The notes: generated from the sequence alone by a model not told the origin. Numbered from the stretch's first letter, positions 6,883 through 15,374 are shown. The stretch: DNA of 23,761 bases from an uncultured Actinomyces sp. (GCA_937926195.1 CALEXZ010000106.1:1-23761); one strand, 5' to 3'. A program made the numbers and translations.

Positions 6883-9411
6883 GTGCCCGACCGCCCCTCG
6901 CCCACCACCTCCGGCCTCCCCGCAACCCCGGGCACGCCCGACACCCCAGGCGCGCCCCTGCGTGACCTCACGGCTCTGCTGGAGTCCGTCGGCGCGCGCG
7001 ACGGCCGCCTCGTCCACCTTGAGCGCGTGCCCGCCCGCCCAGGTCGGCACGGCCACTGGCCCGACTGGGCGGACGCCGACCTCGTCGCCGCCTACGCCCG
7101 CCTGGGCGTCACCCTCCCGTGGACGCACCAGCAGGCGGCGGCCGAGTCCCTCCGCTCCGGCCGCCACACGGTCCTGGCCACCGGCACCGGCTCCGGCAAG
7201 TCCCTGGCCGCCTGGCTGCCCGCCCTCTCCGACGTCCTCGCCGCCCAGCGCGCCGACGGAGACGCCCCGGCCACACGCATCTCCGCCTACGGGCGGCGCC
7301 CCACGACCCTCTACCTGTCTCCCACCAAGGCACTGGCCGCAGACCAGGCCTCCGCCCTGGAGCGGCTCGTCCACGAGCTCGAGGCCCTCCAGCGCGAGTC
7401 CGGCACGCCCGCCGGGGCCGTGCGCACCGTGCGCACCGGCACCTGCGACGGCGACACCCCGCTGGCGGAGCGCGACTGGGCCCGGGCGCACGCCGACATC
7501 GTCCTGACCAACCCCGACTTCCTGCACTTCTCCCTGCTGCCCGGTCACGAGCGGTGGAGCCGGTTCCTGCGCTCCCTGCGCTACGTCGTCGTCGACGAGT
7601 GCCACGCCTACCGCGGCGTCCTGGGAGCGCACGTCGCCCTGGTCCTGCGTCGCCTCCTGCGTCTCGCGCGGCGCCTGCACCCCGGCGAGCCCGGGCCCGT
7701 CGTGCTGTGCGCCTCGGCGACCGCCGCCGAGCCCGCCCTGACGGCCGCGCGCCTCATCGGCGTCGACGAGCAGGCCGTCGTCTCCGTCACCGACGACGGC
7801 GCCCCCGCCGGCGAGCGGACCCTCGCCCTGTGGCAGCCGGCGCTGCGCGACCCGTGGGCGGCCTGGGAGAGCGCAGCCGCCTCGCCGGACTCCGACGACC
7901 CCGGCGAGGACCCCGGCGCTCGGCGCTCGGCCGTCGTCGAGGCCGCCGAGCTTCTCGTCGACCTCATGAGCGTGGGGGCCCGCGCCCTCGTTTTCGTCCG
8001 CTCGCGGCGCAGCGCCGAGCTCGTCGCCGAACGCGCCCGCCACAGCCTGGGCCTGTCCGTGCCCGAGCTTGCCTCCACGGTGCGCGCCTACCGCGGCGGC
8101 TACCTGCCGGAGGAGCGGCGCGCGCTCGAGCGCGACCTGCGGCGCGGCGCCCTGCGCGCCCTGGCCACCACCAACGCCCTCGAGCTCGGTATCGACGTCA
8201 CCGGCCTGGACGCCGTCCTCATCGCCGGGTGGCCGGGCACGCGGGTGAGCCTGGGCCAGCAGGCGGGGCGATCCGGCAGGGCGGGCGCGCGCGGGCTGGC
8301 CGTGCTCATCGCCTCCGACAACCCGCTCGACAGCTACCTCGTGCACCACCCCGAGGCCGTCTTCGCCGCACCCGAGGCCACGGTCTTCGACCCGGCGAAC
8401 CCCTACGTGCTGGCCCCGCACCTGTGCGCCGCCGCCAGCGAGTCGCCGCTGCGCGCAGAGGACCTGGCACTGTTCGGGCTGGAGGACGAGACCCTCCTTA
8501 AGGACCTGGCCGCCCGCGGGGCGCTGCGCCGTCGGCCCTCGGGCTGGTTCTGGAACACGGGCCTGCCCGGCCGGGCCCAGGACCTCACGAGCCTGCGCGG
8601 CGACGGGCCACCGGACGTGCCCGTGGTGGAGGCCTCCACCGGCACCGTCATCGGCACGGTGGGCGGGGCCTCGGTCGACTCCACCGTCCACGAGGGCGCC
8701 GTCTACGTCCACCAGGGACGCAGCTACGTCGTTGATGAGCTCACCGAGGAGGCCGCGCTCGTCACCGAGCGCAGGGCCGTCGGCTACCGCACGCGCGCCC
8801 GCGAGCACACGAGCGTGCGCGTCATCGCCGAGCGCGAGCGGCAGGAGTGGGCCGACGGCGTCACCTGGTCCTTCGGCTCCGTGGAGGTCACCAGCCAGGT
8901 CGTCGGCTACGTCACGCAGGCGCTGCCGGGGATGGAGGTGGTCGCGCAGCACCGCCTGGACATGCCCGAGCGCATCCTGCCGACCGCGGCCGTGTGGTGG
9001 ACCGTGCCCGTGGAGGTCACGCAGACGGCCGGGCTCACACCCGCCGAGCTGCCGGGGGCGCTGCACGCCGCCGAGCACGCGTCGATCGGGATGCTGCCGC
9101 TGCTGGCGACCTGCGACCGCTGGGACATCGGCGGCCTGTCGGTGGCCGTGCACCCGCAGACGATGGCGCCGACCGTCTTCGTGCACGACGCCCAGGCGGG
9201 CGGGGCGGGCTTCGCTGAGCGCGGGTTCCGCGCCGGGCGCGAGTGGCTCAGTGCCACGCTCGCGGTCATCGAGGGCTGCGGCTGCACCACGGGCTGCCCC
9301 TCGTGCGTGCAGTCCCCCAAGTGCGGCAACAACAACGAGCCCCTCGACAAGGCGGGCGCCGTGACGCTGCTGCGGCTGCTGCTCGACGCCGCTCCGGGCG
9401 CACGCGCCTGA
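6883..9411 (+). CDS. DECH-box helicase with DUF1998, helicase/secretion-neighbourhood type (MrfA/YprA-like)
   Basis: This is an 842-aa cytosolic SF2 DNA helicase. Walker A is ATGTGSGKS (Lys106); motif II is Asp238-Glu-Cys-His241, the DECH form named in the actinobacterial family; then TNALELGID and the QAGRSGRAG arginine-finger motif; and a C-terminal DUF1998 region with a Cys cluster (Cys799, 801, 805, 808, 814) that probably binds zinc. Relatives include Mycobacterium Rv3649 and Bacillus MrfA, which acts in mitomycin-lesion repair. The frame opens earlier, at 6739, but that part reads through the palindrome and G-tract and is low-complexity, so I chose GTG 6883, which fits a leaderless start. 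It is divergent from the HEPN-helicase gene. In other actinobacteria this helicase sits next to the Tad genes that here lie at 16442-17610. A role in DNA repair is likelier than one in secretion. Confidence 0.88.
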   Translation: MPDRPSPTTSGLPATPGTPDTPGAPLRDLTALLESVGARDGRLVHLERVPARPGRHGHWPDWADADLVAAYARLGVTLPWTHQQAAAESLRSGRHTVLATGTGSGKSLAAWLPALSDVLAAQRADGDAPATRISAYGRRPTTLYLSPTKALAADQASALERLVHELEALQRESGTPAGAVRTVRTGTCDGDTPLAERDWARAHADIVLTNPDFLHFSLLPGHERWSRFLRSLRYVVVDECHAYRGVLGAHVALVLRRLLRLARRLHPGEPGPVVLCASATAAEPALTAARLIGVDEQAVVSVTDDGAPAGERTLALWQPALRDPWAAWESAAASPDSDDPGEDPGARRSAVVEAAELLVDLMSVGARALVFVRSRRSAELVAERARHSLGLSVPELASTVRAYRGGYLPEERRALERDLRRGALRALATTNALELGIDVTGLDAVLIAGWPGTRVSLGQQAGRSGRAGARGLAVLIASDNPLDSYLVHHPEAVFAAPEATVFDPANPYVLAPHLCAAASESPLRAEDLALFGLEDETLLKDLAARGALRRRPSGWFWNTGLPGRAQDLTSLRGDGPPDVPVVEASTGTVIGTVGGASVDSTVHEGAVYVHQGRSYVVDELTEEAALVTERRAVGYRTRAREHTSVRVIAERERQEWADGVTWSFGSVEVTSQVVGYVTQALPGMEVVAQHRLDMPERILPTAAVWWTVPVEVTQTAGLTPAELPGALHAAEHASIGMLPLLATCDRWDIGGLSVAVHPQTMAPTVFVHDAQAGGAGFAERGFRAGREWLSATLAVIEGCGCTTGCPSCVQSPKCGNNNEPLDKAGAVTLLRLLLDAAPGARA

Positions 9412-9418
9412 GGGCGCG
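9403..9418 (+). terminator. Hairpin with the helicase stop codon in its loop
   Basis: CGCGCC (9403-9408), loop TGAG, GGCGCG (9413-9418). The TGA stop is in the loop. It lies between convergent genes and has no U-tract. Confidence 0.35.
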
Positions 9419-9499
9419 CAGGTGGCAGGTGAGCCCGGCCGTCATGACCGGGACCCAAACGCACGGTGGCGGTGCCTGAGGGCCCGCGCCGGCGCGAGC

Positions 9500-9512
9500 G
9501 GCGCTCAGCGCC
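9500..9512 (-). terminator. Hairpin with the GH4 stop codon in its loop
   Basis: GGCGC, TCA, GCGCC: a perfect 5-bp stem whose 3-nt loop is exactly the minus-strand stop codon TGA. It mirrors the hairpin at the end of the convergent helicase gene. Short, so only a tentative terminator. Confidence 0.3.
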
Positions 9513-10929
9513 CGAAGGTCGCGGCCACCCGCGGGTTGTCGTCGAGGTAGCCGTCGAGGACGTCGCGCGCGACGTTGACCGAGTCGACCAGCGGGTGCGA
9601 GGCGAGGGCGCGCCAGGCCAGGGAGAGGTCGCCGCTGAAGGTCGCGTCGATGACGAGCTCCTCGCACCCCTTGACCGTCGCGACCAGACCCATCTCGGCA
9701 CCGCCCAGGGCGCCGACCCGCTGGGGGTGGACGCCGTCGGCGTCCACGACGCAGGGCACCTCGATGACCGCGTCCTCGCGCAGCTGGGGGATGATGAGGC
9801 CCGCGCCGTCGGCCGCGTGCGCGTCCGCGTTGGAGACGTCGAGGATCATGCGCGCGCTCGCCCCGGTGGTCACGGCCGTCATGAGGTCGAGGGCCACCTG
9901 CTGGTAGCCGCCGCCCGCGATGTCCTCCTCCCGGCGTCCCGCGCGCTCAGACTCGTCGCGGGACTCGGCCATGTATGTCGCCTCACGCTCCTCGTGGGCC
10001 TCGGTCCACAGGCGGCCGGCGCTCGCCGGGTCCTTCTCGACCGCCTCGTAGAAGGCCTGCTGCTGGCGCTCGAGGAACTCCCCGCGAGTCTGCACCTCCT
10101 GGCGGATGCGGTCGACGGCCTCGCGGTTGAGGTAGTAGTAGAAGAGGTACTCGTTGGGGAGCATCCCGAGCGTGCGGATCCAGTCGGCACCGATGGTGCG
10201 CGCCTCCTCGATGTGGTCGAGGGCGGCGTCGTCGGCGATGAGGCCGGCCAGACGCTCCTCTCCGCCGACGCTCAGCGACCGCAGCCATCCGAGGTGGTTG
10301 AGGCCCACATAGTCGAAGTCGACGACGCCGGCGTGCCCGGCCGTCCCCTCGACGGCGCTGACGCGGCAGGCGTCCCCGCCGACGGCGGCCGTCACGCGGC
10401 GCACGAGCCCGATCGGGGTGTCACAGATGCCGACGACACGGTCTCGGAGCACCGTGCGCATCGCCTGGGTGATGATGCCGGCCGGGTTGGTGAAGTTGAT
10501 GACCCAGGCCTCGGGGGCGAGGTCCCGCACCGCGCGGGCGAGCTCCATGGCCACCGGGATCGTGCGGAAGGCGTAGGCGTAGCCGCCCACGCCGACCGTC
10601 TCCTGGCCGAGGACGCCTCGGGTCAGGGCCACGCGCTCGTCGATGACCCGGCCCTGGGTGCCGCCGACACGGACCGCGGAGAAGATGAAGTCGGCGCCGA
10701 CGACGGCCTCGCGCAGGTCCGTCGTCGAGGTGATGACGGGGGCCTGCGGGTAGTCGAGGTCGGCGAGCACGGCGCGCATGACCTCGAGACGGCGGCGCGA
10801 GGAGTCGTACAGGCACAGCTCGTCGACGACGAGTCCCGGGTAGGCGCCGGTGCCGGCGCGCGCCTGGGCGAGGACCTCGGCGACCTGCGGGACGCGGAAC
10901 CCGCCGCCTCCGGCGATGAGGAGCTTCAT
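9505..10929 (-). CDS. Glycoside hydrolase family 4, probable 6-phospho-beta-glucosidase
   Basis: This is a 474-aa cytosolic enzyme. GH4 enzymes use NAD+ and a divalent metal (usually Mn2+) to cleave glycosides by oxidation and elimination. Seen here: an N-terminal dinucleotide motif IAGGGGFRVPQV, the NFTNPAG motif, Cys169 in GICDTP and His212 in GLNHLGW at the usual metal-binding positions, and VRVGGTQGR and GQETVGVGG typical of the 6-phospho-beta-glucosidase branch. Length is normal for the family. ATG 10929 overlaps the DeoR stop codon (ATGA), so the two genes are translationally coupled. No PTS genes are nearby; the phosphorylated substrate may come from the PfkB kinase encoded divergently. 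The exact sugar (cellobiose-6-phosphate or another phospho-beta-glucoside) cannot be told from sequence. Confidence 0.9.
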   Translation of the reverse strand: MKLLIAGGGGFRVPQVAEVLAQARAGTGAYPGLVVDELCLYDSSRRRLEVMRAVLADLDYPQAPVITSTTDLREAVVGADFIFSAVRVGGTQGRVIDERVALTRGVLGQETVGVGGYAYAFRTIPVAMELARAVRDLAPEAWVINFTNPAGIITQAMRTVLRDRVVGICDTPIGLVRRVTAAVGGDACRVSAVEGTAGHAGVVDFDYVGLNHLGWLRSLSVGGEERLAGLIADDAALDHIEEARTIGADWIRTLGMLPNEYLFYYYLNREAVDRIRQEVQTRGEFLERQQQAFYEAVEKDPASAGRLWTEAHEEREATYMAESRDESERAGRREEDIAGGGYQQVALDLMTAVTTGASARMILDVSNADAHAADGAGLIIPQLREDAVIEVPCVVDADGVHPQRVGALGGAEMGLVATVKGCEELVIDATFSGDLSLAWRALASHPLVDSVNVARDVLDGYLDDNPRVAATFGR

Positions 10930-11675
10930 GCGAGCACGACCTCCGTGTCGGTGCCCGCCAGGGTGTCCAGCGGGGCGGTTGAGGGATCGACCGTGGTGAT
11001 GACGGCCTGAAGGTCGGTGACGGGCAGGACCGGCAGGAGGCCCGAGCCCGGGAACTTGTCCGCCGTGGCTGCCAGGACGGTGCGCTCGGAGGCGGCGTGG
11101 ATGGCCTGCTTGATCGGCACCTCGGTGCCGGTGGAGTCCATGACGGTGCCGTCCGCACGCAGGCCGGAGGTGCCCAGGAAGGCGATGTCGGCTCGCAGCC
11201 GGGCGAGGGCCTCCTGGGTCAGCGTGCCCACGAGTGACAGGTAGGAGGAGCGCAGCACCCCGCCGAGGACGATAACCTCGACGTCGTGGTCCCCGCGCAG
11301 CTCGTCGACGACGGCGAGCGAGGCGGTGACGACGGTGATGGCGCGGCCGCGCAGGTGACGGGCGATGGCGGCGCAGGTCGTGCCGATGTCGAGGACGACG
11401 ATGTCGCGGTCGGCCACCATCGCGGCGGCGGCCGCGCCGACCCGGTCTTTCTCGTCCGCGGCGCGGGTGGCCACGTGACGGAAGGGCTGGTCGTCGGCCT
11501 CCGGGGCGCCGCCTCCGCGCACGCGCTGAAGCAGCCCGGCCTTGTCCATCCGGTTGAGGTCCCGCCGAATCGTCGACGGCGAGACCTCCAGGCGCTCGGC
11601 GAGCTCGCCGACGGAGGCGCCGCCGTGCGTGCGCACCATCTCGAGGATGGCGGACCGGCGCTGCTGGGCAATCAT
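10926..11675 (-). CDS. DeoR-family transcriptional regulator of the sugar locus
   Basis: This is a 249-aa DNA-binding repressor-type protein. The N-terminus MIAQQRRSAILEMVRTHGG leads into a DeoR winged helix with SVGELAERLEVSPSTIRRDL as recognition region (~20-45). The C-terminal DeoRC sugar-phosphate sensor domain carries the usual GTTCAAIARHL and FLGTSGL elements. The open frame extends upstream to 11786, but the DeoR pattern begins at ATG 11675, and a -10-like TATCCT lies exactly 6 nt before it, suggesting a leaderless mRNA. Its stop overlaps the GH4 start (ATGA). It is divergent from the kinase-transporter operon and probably senses a sugar phosphate made by that pathway, controlling both promoters (inference). 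Confidence 0.92.
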   Translation of the reverse strand: MIAQQRRSAILEMVRTHGGASVGELAERLEVSPSTIRRDLNRMDKAGLLQRVRGGGAPEADDQPFRHVATRAADEKDRVGAAAAAMVADRDIVVLDIGTTCAAIARHLRGRAITVVTASLAVVDELRGDHDVEVIVLGGVLRSSYLSLVGTLTQEALARLRADIAFLGTSGLRADGTVMDSTGTEVPIKQAIHAASERTVLAATADKFPGSGLLPVLPVTDLQAVITTVDPSTAPLDTLAGTDTEVVLA

Positions 11676-11681
11676 GAGCAG

Positions 11682-11687
11682 AGGATA
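11682..11687 (-). promoter_or_regulatory. -10 box for deoR-GH4 mRNA, probably leaderless
   Basis: Read leftward, TATCCT is followed by 6 nt and ATG 11675. A TTGACT lies upstream (11709-11714), but 21 bp away, too far for a classical -35. Confidence 0.45.
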
Positions 11688-11710
11688 GCGCGACCAGACC
11701 GCAGATTCAG

Positions 11711-11725
11711 TCAACTTTGAGCAAA
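11711..11725. promoter_or_regulatory. Candidate DeoR operator
   Basis: Two overlapping short palindromes, TCAActTTGA (11711-11720) and TTTGagCAAA (11716-11725), lie in the only AT-rich part of the divergent region, between the two promoters. This fits an operator controlling both directions. Confidence 0.4.
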
Positions 11726-11730
11726 ATCGC

Positions 11731-11758
11731 TTACGATGGTGCACGAGCGGCGTAGAGT
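11731..11758 (+). promoter_or_regulatory. Promoter of the kinase-transporter operon
   Basis: TTACGA (11731-11736) and TAGAGT (11753-11758), 16 bp apart, resemble -35 and -10 boxes. They lie just right of the candidate operator and 52 bp before the PfkB start. Confidence 0.4.
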
Positions 11759-11809
11759 GACGGCCAACGCCGGCGACACACGGCATTCGATGACGAGAGG
11801 AGGCAGGTG

Positions 11810-12838
11810 ATGGTCCGAGCAGCGACCCCGGACCTCGGCCTCGGCGCCCTCATGCCGATCACGCCCGGTGCGGAGCACCCCGTCGTCGCCGTCGGCCCGG
11901 TCTTCCTCGACGTGATCATGACCGGCCTCACCCACGCCCCGCGCCCGGGAGAGGAGCAGTGGGTGAGCGACTGCGCGCTCATGCCCGGCGGCGCCGCCAA
12001 CCAGGGTGTCGCCCTGGCCCGGCTCGGGCTGCCCACGGCCCTGCTGTGCCACCTCGGCCTCGACGCCGCAGGCCTCCTGGTCCGCTCCATGCTCACGCGC
12101 GAGCGCATCGACCTGGGGTGGGCGGTCGACGTCGAGCGCCAGAACGTCACCGTCTCCCTCGCCTTCGACGGCGACCGCGCCATGACCACCGTCGGGCGCG
12201 ACGACGCCCCCACGCTCGCCGCGCTTGCGCAGGCGGGCACGGTCCCTGCCGCCGTCGTCACCGACCAGCGCACCGTCACGGCCAACACCGCCGTCCTGAC
12301 GGCGTGGAGGAGCGGGCACGCGCACCCCTGCGTAGTCTCCGACGTCGGGTGGGACCCCACTGGGGCCTGGAACCCCACCGACCTGGACCGGCTCGACCTC
12401 GTGGACGTGTTCGTCCCCAACGAGGCCGAGGCGACGCGCTACACCCGCACCACCACCGCCGAGGAGGCCGCCCGGGCGCTGGCCGGACGCGTGCCCCTGG
12501 CCGTCGTGACCCGCGGCGGGGACGGCGTCGTCGCCTGCACCGGCGACGAGATCGTCACCCTCCCGGCGGCGCCCGTGCGCCCCGTGGACACGACGGGCGC
12601 CGGAGACTCTTTCACGGCGGGACTCGTCTGGGCGCTCGCCCAGGGACTGGGCCTGCGTGCTGCGCTGAGCGCCGGCTCCGTGACCGCCTCGTGCACCCTG
12701 ACCCGCCCCGGCGGCTCGGCCAACACGCCGACGCCCACCGAGGTGGCCGCCCACGCCCGCTCACTCGACCTCGCCCAGGTCTACGACCTCAGCTTCCTCG
12801 ACCTCATCGACCACACGGGCAGCGCGTCCGGCCGCTGA
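11810..12838 (+). CDS. PfkB-family carbohydrate kinase
   Basis: This is a 342-aa cytosolic sugar kinase of the ribokinase/PfkB fold. PfkB signature 1 is GGAANQGVALARLGLPTALL and signature 2 is VDTTGAGDSFTAG (259-271), with Asp266 the catalytic base and GAGD the anion hole. AGGAGG at 11798-11803 lies 6 nt before ATG 11810; a GTG 3 nt earlier is too close to it. First gene of a plus-strand operon with a binding protein and two permeases, opposite a DeoR/GH4 pair. Since ABC uptake delivers unphosphorylated sugar and GH4 needs a 6-phosphate, this kinase may phosphorylate the imported glycoside or its product. A kinase for a released monosaccharide is the alternative. Confidence 0.9.
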   Translation: MVRAATPDLGLGALMPITPGAEHPVVAVGPVFLDVIMTGLTHAPRPGEEQWVSDCALMPGGAANQGVALARLGLPTALLCHLGLDAAGLLVRSMLTRERIDLGWAVDVERQNVTVSLAFDGDRAMTTVGRDDAPTLAALAQAGTVPAAVVTDQRTVTANTAVLTAWRSGHAHPCVVSDVGWDPTGAWNPTDLDRLDLVDVFVPNEAEATRYTRTTTAEEAARALAGRVPLAVVTRGGDGVVACTGDEIVTLPAAPVRPVDTTGAGDSFTAGLVWALAQGLGLRAALSAGSVTASCTLTRPGGSANTPTPTEVAAHARSLDLAQVYDLSFLDLIDHTGSASGR

Positions 12839-12928
12839 CGCCGACGCTCGGCACGCACCCGCACCACCACGGACCGCGGAGCTCACCGACGAGCGCCGCA
12901 CACCACCACCCCAGTGAAGGAGAAGGCC

Positions 12929-14332
12929 ATGATTCCCCATTCCGTCCCCCCGGCCTCACAGCCGCGCCGTCACGCCACCACCCGCCGTGGTTTCCTCATC
13001 TCCACCGGTGTGCTCGCCGCATCGGGTGCCCTCGCCGCCTGCACGCCCGGCGCCTCCACCCCGGGCGGCTCCGGCGCGGCCCCCGTGCAGGTGACCACCG
13101 ACATCTCCTCCCTGCCCGAGCAGACGCTCGTCGTGTGGGACCAGGAGGTCCGCGGCGGTCAGAACGAGCAGATCGACCGGCTCAACACGGCCTTCATGAG
13201 GAAGTACCCGAACATCACGATCGAACGGAACTCCCAGTCCTTCGACGACTTGCAGACCACACTGCGCCTGGCGCTGACCGGGGACGACGCCCCCGACGTC
13301 GTCGAGGCGAACAACGGGCGCAACACCATGGGCCAGTTCGTCGCCGCCGGCCAGCTCATGGCGCTGGATCCGTGGATCGAGGCCTACGGCTGGGACTCCT
13401 CCTACTCGCCGTCGATCCTCAGCTACTCCTCCTACTCCGAGGACGGCACGACCTTCGGTGAGGGCAAGCTGTGGGGGCTGCCCCAGGTCGGCGAGTCCGT
13501 CGGCATCTACTACTCGCCCTCACGCCTGGCCGAGCTCGGCATCACCCTGCCGACCACCTGGGAGGAGCTCGTCGCGAGCCTGAGGACCATCAAGGACGCC
13601 GGCAAGACGCCCCTCATGCTCGGCAACGTGGAGAAGTGGCCCGCGCTGCACGTGTTCGGCCCCGTCCAGGGCGCCCACGTCAGTGCGCAGACCATCCGCG
13701 CCCTGGGCTTCGGCAACGCGGGCGCCTCCTGGAGCACCCCAGAGAACCTCGCCGCCGCCACCGAGTTGCAGGGCTGGGCCACCAGCGGCTACTTCAACGA
13801 GGGCTTCAACGGCGTCGACTACGACACCGTCTGGCAGGACTTCTCGACCGGCACGGGCGTGTATCTCATCGCCGGGTCCTGGCTGGCCCCGGACCTCGCC
13901 TCCGTCATGGGCGAGGACGTGCGCTTCATGCTCCCGCCCAAGTCCGAGGCCATGAGCAAGGTCGCGACGACGGGCGGCACCGGCCTGCCCTTCGCCATCA
14001 CCTCCGCGGCGAAGGACCCGAACGTCGCCGCCGCCTACATCGACTTCATCACCAACGCCGACGCGATGAAGGTCCTGGCGGAGACCGGCAACGTGCCCGT
14101 CAACGACACGGCCTCCTTCACCACGGACGCCACCAGCGTCGTCAACGACGTCATGAACGCCTTCGAGGAGGTCACCACCGAGGGCGAGGTGCTGCCCTAC
14201 CTCGACTACGCGACCCCGACCTTCGACCAGGTCATGGGCGACGCCCTCCAGACGCTGCTCGACGGCCGCTCGACCCCGCAGGAGTTCCTCGACACCCTTG
14301 AGGCCTCCTACACGCAGTTCACGGGCGCCTGA
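12929..14332 (+). CDS. Sugar ABC transporter substrate-binding lipoprotein (family 1), Tat-type signal
   Basis: A 467-aa extracellular binding protein anchored by lipid. The signal has a twin-arginine motif TTRRGFLIS (Arg19-Arg20), a hydrophobic stretch and a lipobox LAAC with Cys38 as the acylated residue, so export is probably by Tat after folding. The mature part is a family 1 solute-binding protein (SBP_bac_1) with the usual TWEELVASLRTIKDAGKTPL region and a C-terminal helical tail. AAGGAGAAGG at 12917-12926 serves ATG 12929; a GTG at 12914 in the same frame overlaps that SD and is less likely. The 90-bp gap after the kinase holds nothing obvious. The ligand is unknown; the GH4 neighbour suggests a beta-glucoside. 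Confidence 0.92.
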   Translation: MIPHSVPPASQPRRHATTRRGFLISTGVLAASGALAACTPGASTPGGSGAAPVQVTTDISSLPEQTLVVWDQEVRGGQNEQIDRLNTAFMRKYPNITIERNSQSFDDLQTTLRLALTGDDAPDVVEANNGRNTMGQFVAAGQLMALDPWIEAYGWDSSYSPSILSYSSYSEDGTTFGEGKLWGLPQVGESVGIYYSPSRLAELGITLPTTWEELVASLRTIKDAGKTPLMLGNVEKWPALHVFGPVQGAHVSAQTIRALGFGNAGASWSTPENLAAATELQGWATSGYFNEGFNGVDYDTVWQDFSTGTGVYLIAGSWLAPDLASVMGEDVRFMLPPKSEAMSKVATTGGTGLPFAITSAAKDPNVAAAYIDFITNADAMKVLAETGNVPVNDTASFTTDATSVVNDVMNAFEEVTTEGEVLPYLDYATPTFDQVMGDALQTLLDGRSTPQEFLDTLEASYTQFTGA

Positions 14333-14335
14333 CCG

Positions 14336-14358
14336 CCGTCGGCGACGGTTGGACCGTC
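14336..14358 (+). other. Two overlapping small hairpins after the binding-protein gene
   Basis: CCGTCGGCGACGG (14336-14348) and GACGGTTGGACCGTC (14344-14358) share bases and cannot form together. They lie just downstream of the stop codon. Confidence 0.4.
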
Positions 14359-14389
14359 GCGCGCACCACCACCGCCCGCCTCACGCCCC

Positions 14390-14421
14390 GGGCCGGGCGC
14401 CGCGGCACCGGCGCCCGGCCC
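14390..14421 (+). other. Strong intercistronic hairpin between binding protein and permease
   Basis: GGGCCGGGCGCCG (14390-14402), 6-nt loop, and its perfect complement (14409-14421): a 13-bp all-GC stem without U-tract, 23 bp before the permease start. Such hairpins often protect binding-protein mRNA or lower downstream transcription, giving more binding protein than permease. Confidence 0.65.
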
Positions 14422-14444
14422 ATCCCACCACCTGAGGTTCACTC

Positions 14445-15374
14445 ATGACCACGCAGACCACCTCGCCACCGACGCCGACGCGGCCCCGTGAGCGCAGGAG
14501 GCTCTCCACGCGGCGCAACCACGCTGTCGTGTCCGTCGCTCTCCTGGCCCTGCCGCTGACCGTCTACGCCGTGTTCATGCTCTACCCGCTGACCAGGGTG
14601 GTGCAGCTGTCCTTCTTCAGGTGGGACGGCCTGAGCCTCGGCACCTGGGTGGGGCTGGGGAACTACCGGACCACCTTGAGCGACGAGCGGCTCGTGGGCG
14701 CCTTCGTCCACGCTCTCGTCCTCATCATCTTCTACGCCGTCATCCCGCTGGCGATCGGCCTCGTGCTGGCCAGCCTCCTGGCCCGGGCCAGGGTGCGCGG
14801 CATCGGCTTCTTCCGCACGGTCGTGTTCCTGCCTCAGGTCATCGCGATGGTCGTCCTCGCGGTGTCGTGGCGGAGGATCTACGCCCCCGACGGTCTGCTC
14901 AACTCGGCGCTCAGGCTCATCGGGCTCGACGCCCTCACCAGGTCGTGGCTGGGGGACTTCGACACGGCGCTCATCGCCGTCGGTCTCATCGGCACGTGGG
15001 TGAGCACCGGGCTCGTGACGGTCCTGCTCATGTCCGGCATCGCCGGCATCCCGCGGGACTACTACGAGGCCGCCACGCTCGACGGCGCCGGGTGGTGGCG
15101 CCGTTTCTGGTACGTGACGATCCCGGGGGTGCGCGCTGAGATCCTCGTGTCCCTCACCCTGACGGTCATCACGGCCCTCAAGACCTTCGACCTGGTGTAT
15201 GTCACCACCTCCGGCGGGCCGGGGACGTCGACGACAGTGCCCTCCTACGAGGTCTACAACCAGGCCTTCCGGCTGGGCAGTGTCGGCACGGCGTCCTCCC
15301 TGGCCGTCATCCTCACGCTGGTCATCTTCGTCATCAACCTCGCCATCAACCTGCTCGGGGAGCGCGAGCGATGA
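14445..15374 (+). CDS. ABC sugar transporter permease 1 (MalF/UgpA type)
   Basis: A 309-aa inner-membrane protein with about six membrane segments after a 25-residue charged, Pro/Thr-rich N-tail. The first segment is in HAVVSVALLALPLTVYAVFM. The cytoplasmic EAA loop that docks the ATPase reads YYEAATLDGAGWWRRFWYV, with the conserved EAA and Gly. A weak SD (TGAGG) lies 8 nt before ATG 14445. Its last codons overlap the next permease gene (ATGA at 15371-15374), so the two are coupled and will form a heterodimer. No ATPase gene is in the operon; a shared MsiK-type ATPase encoded elsewhere is likely (known for such actinobacterial importers). Confidence 0.92.
   Translation: MTTQTTSPPTPTRPRERRRLSTRRNHAVVSVALLALPLTVYAVFMLYPLTRVVQLSFFRWDGLSLGTWVGLGNYRTTLSDERLVGAFVHALVLIIFYAVIPLAIGLVLASLLARARVRGIGFFRTVVFLPQVIAMVVLAVSWRRIYAPDGLLNSALRLIGLDALTRSWLGDFDTALIAVGLIGTWVSTGLVTVLLMSGIAGIPRDYYEAATLDGAGWWRRFWYVTIPGVRAEILVSLTLTVITALKTFDLVYVTTSGGPGTSTTVPSYEVYNQAFRLGSVGTASSLAVILTLVIFVINLAINLLGERER

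Noticed and set aside
7119..8501. 460-aa plus-strand ORF
   Set aside because: Arg/Pro/Ala-rich shadow in another frame of the DECH helicase gene.
6655..9186. Upstream 844-residue extension of the HEPN-helicase frame
   Set aside because: It is antisense to the DECH helicase, low-complexity (Gly/Ala/Arg/Gln) and has no domain; the family N-terminus starts at ATG 6654.
11959..13461. 500-aa plus-strand ORF across kinase and binding-protein genes
   Set aside because: Arg/His/Pro-rich frame-shifted shadow crossing two well-supported genes.
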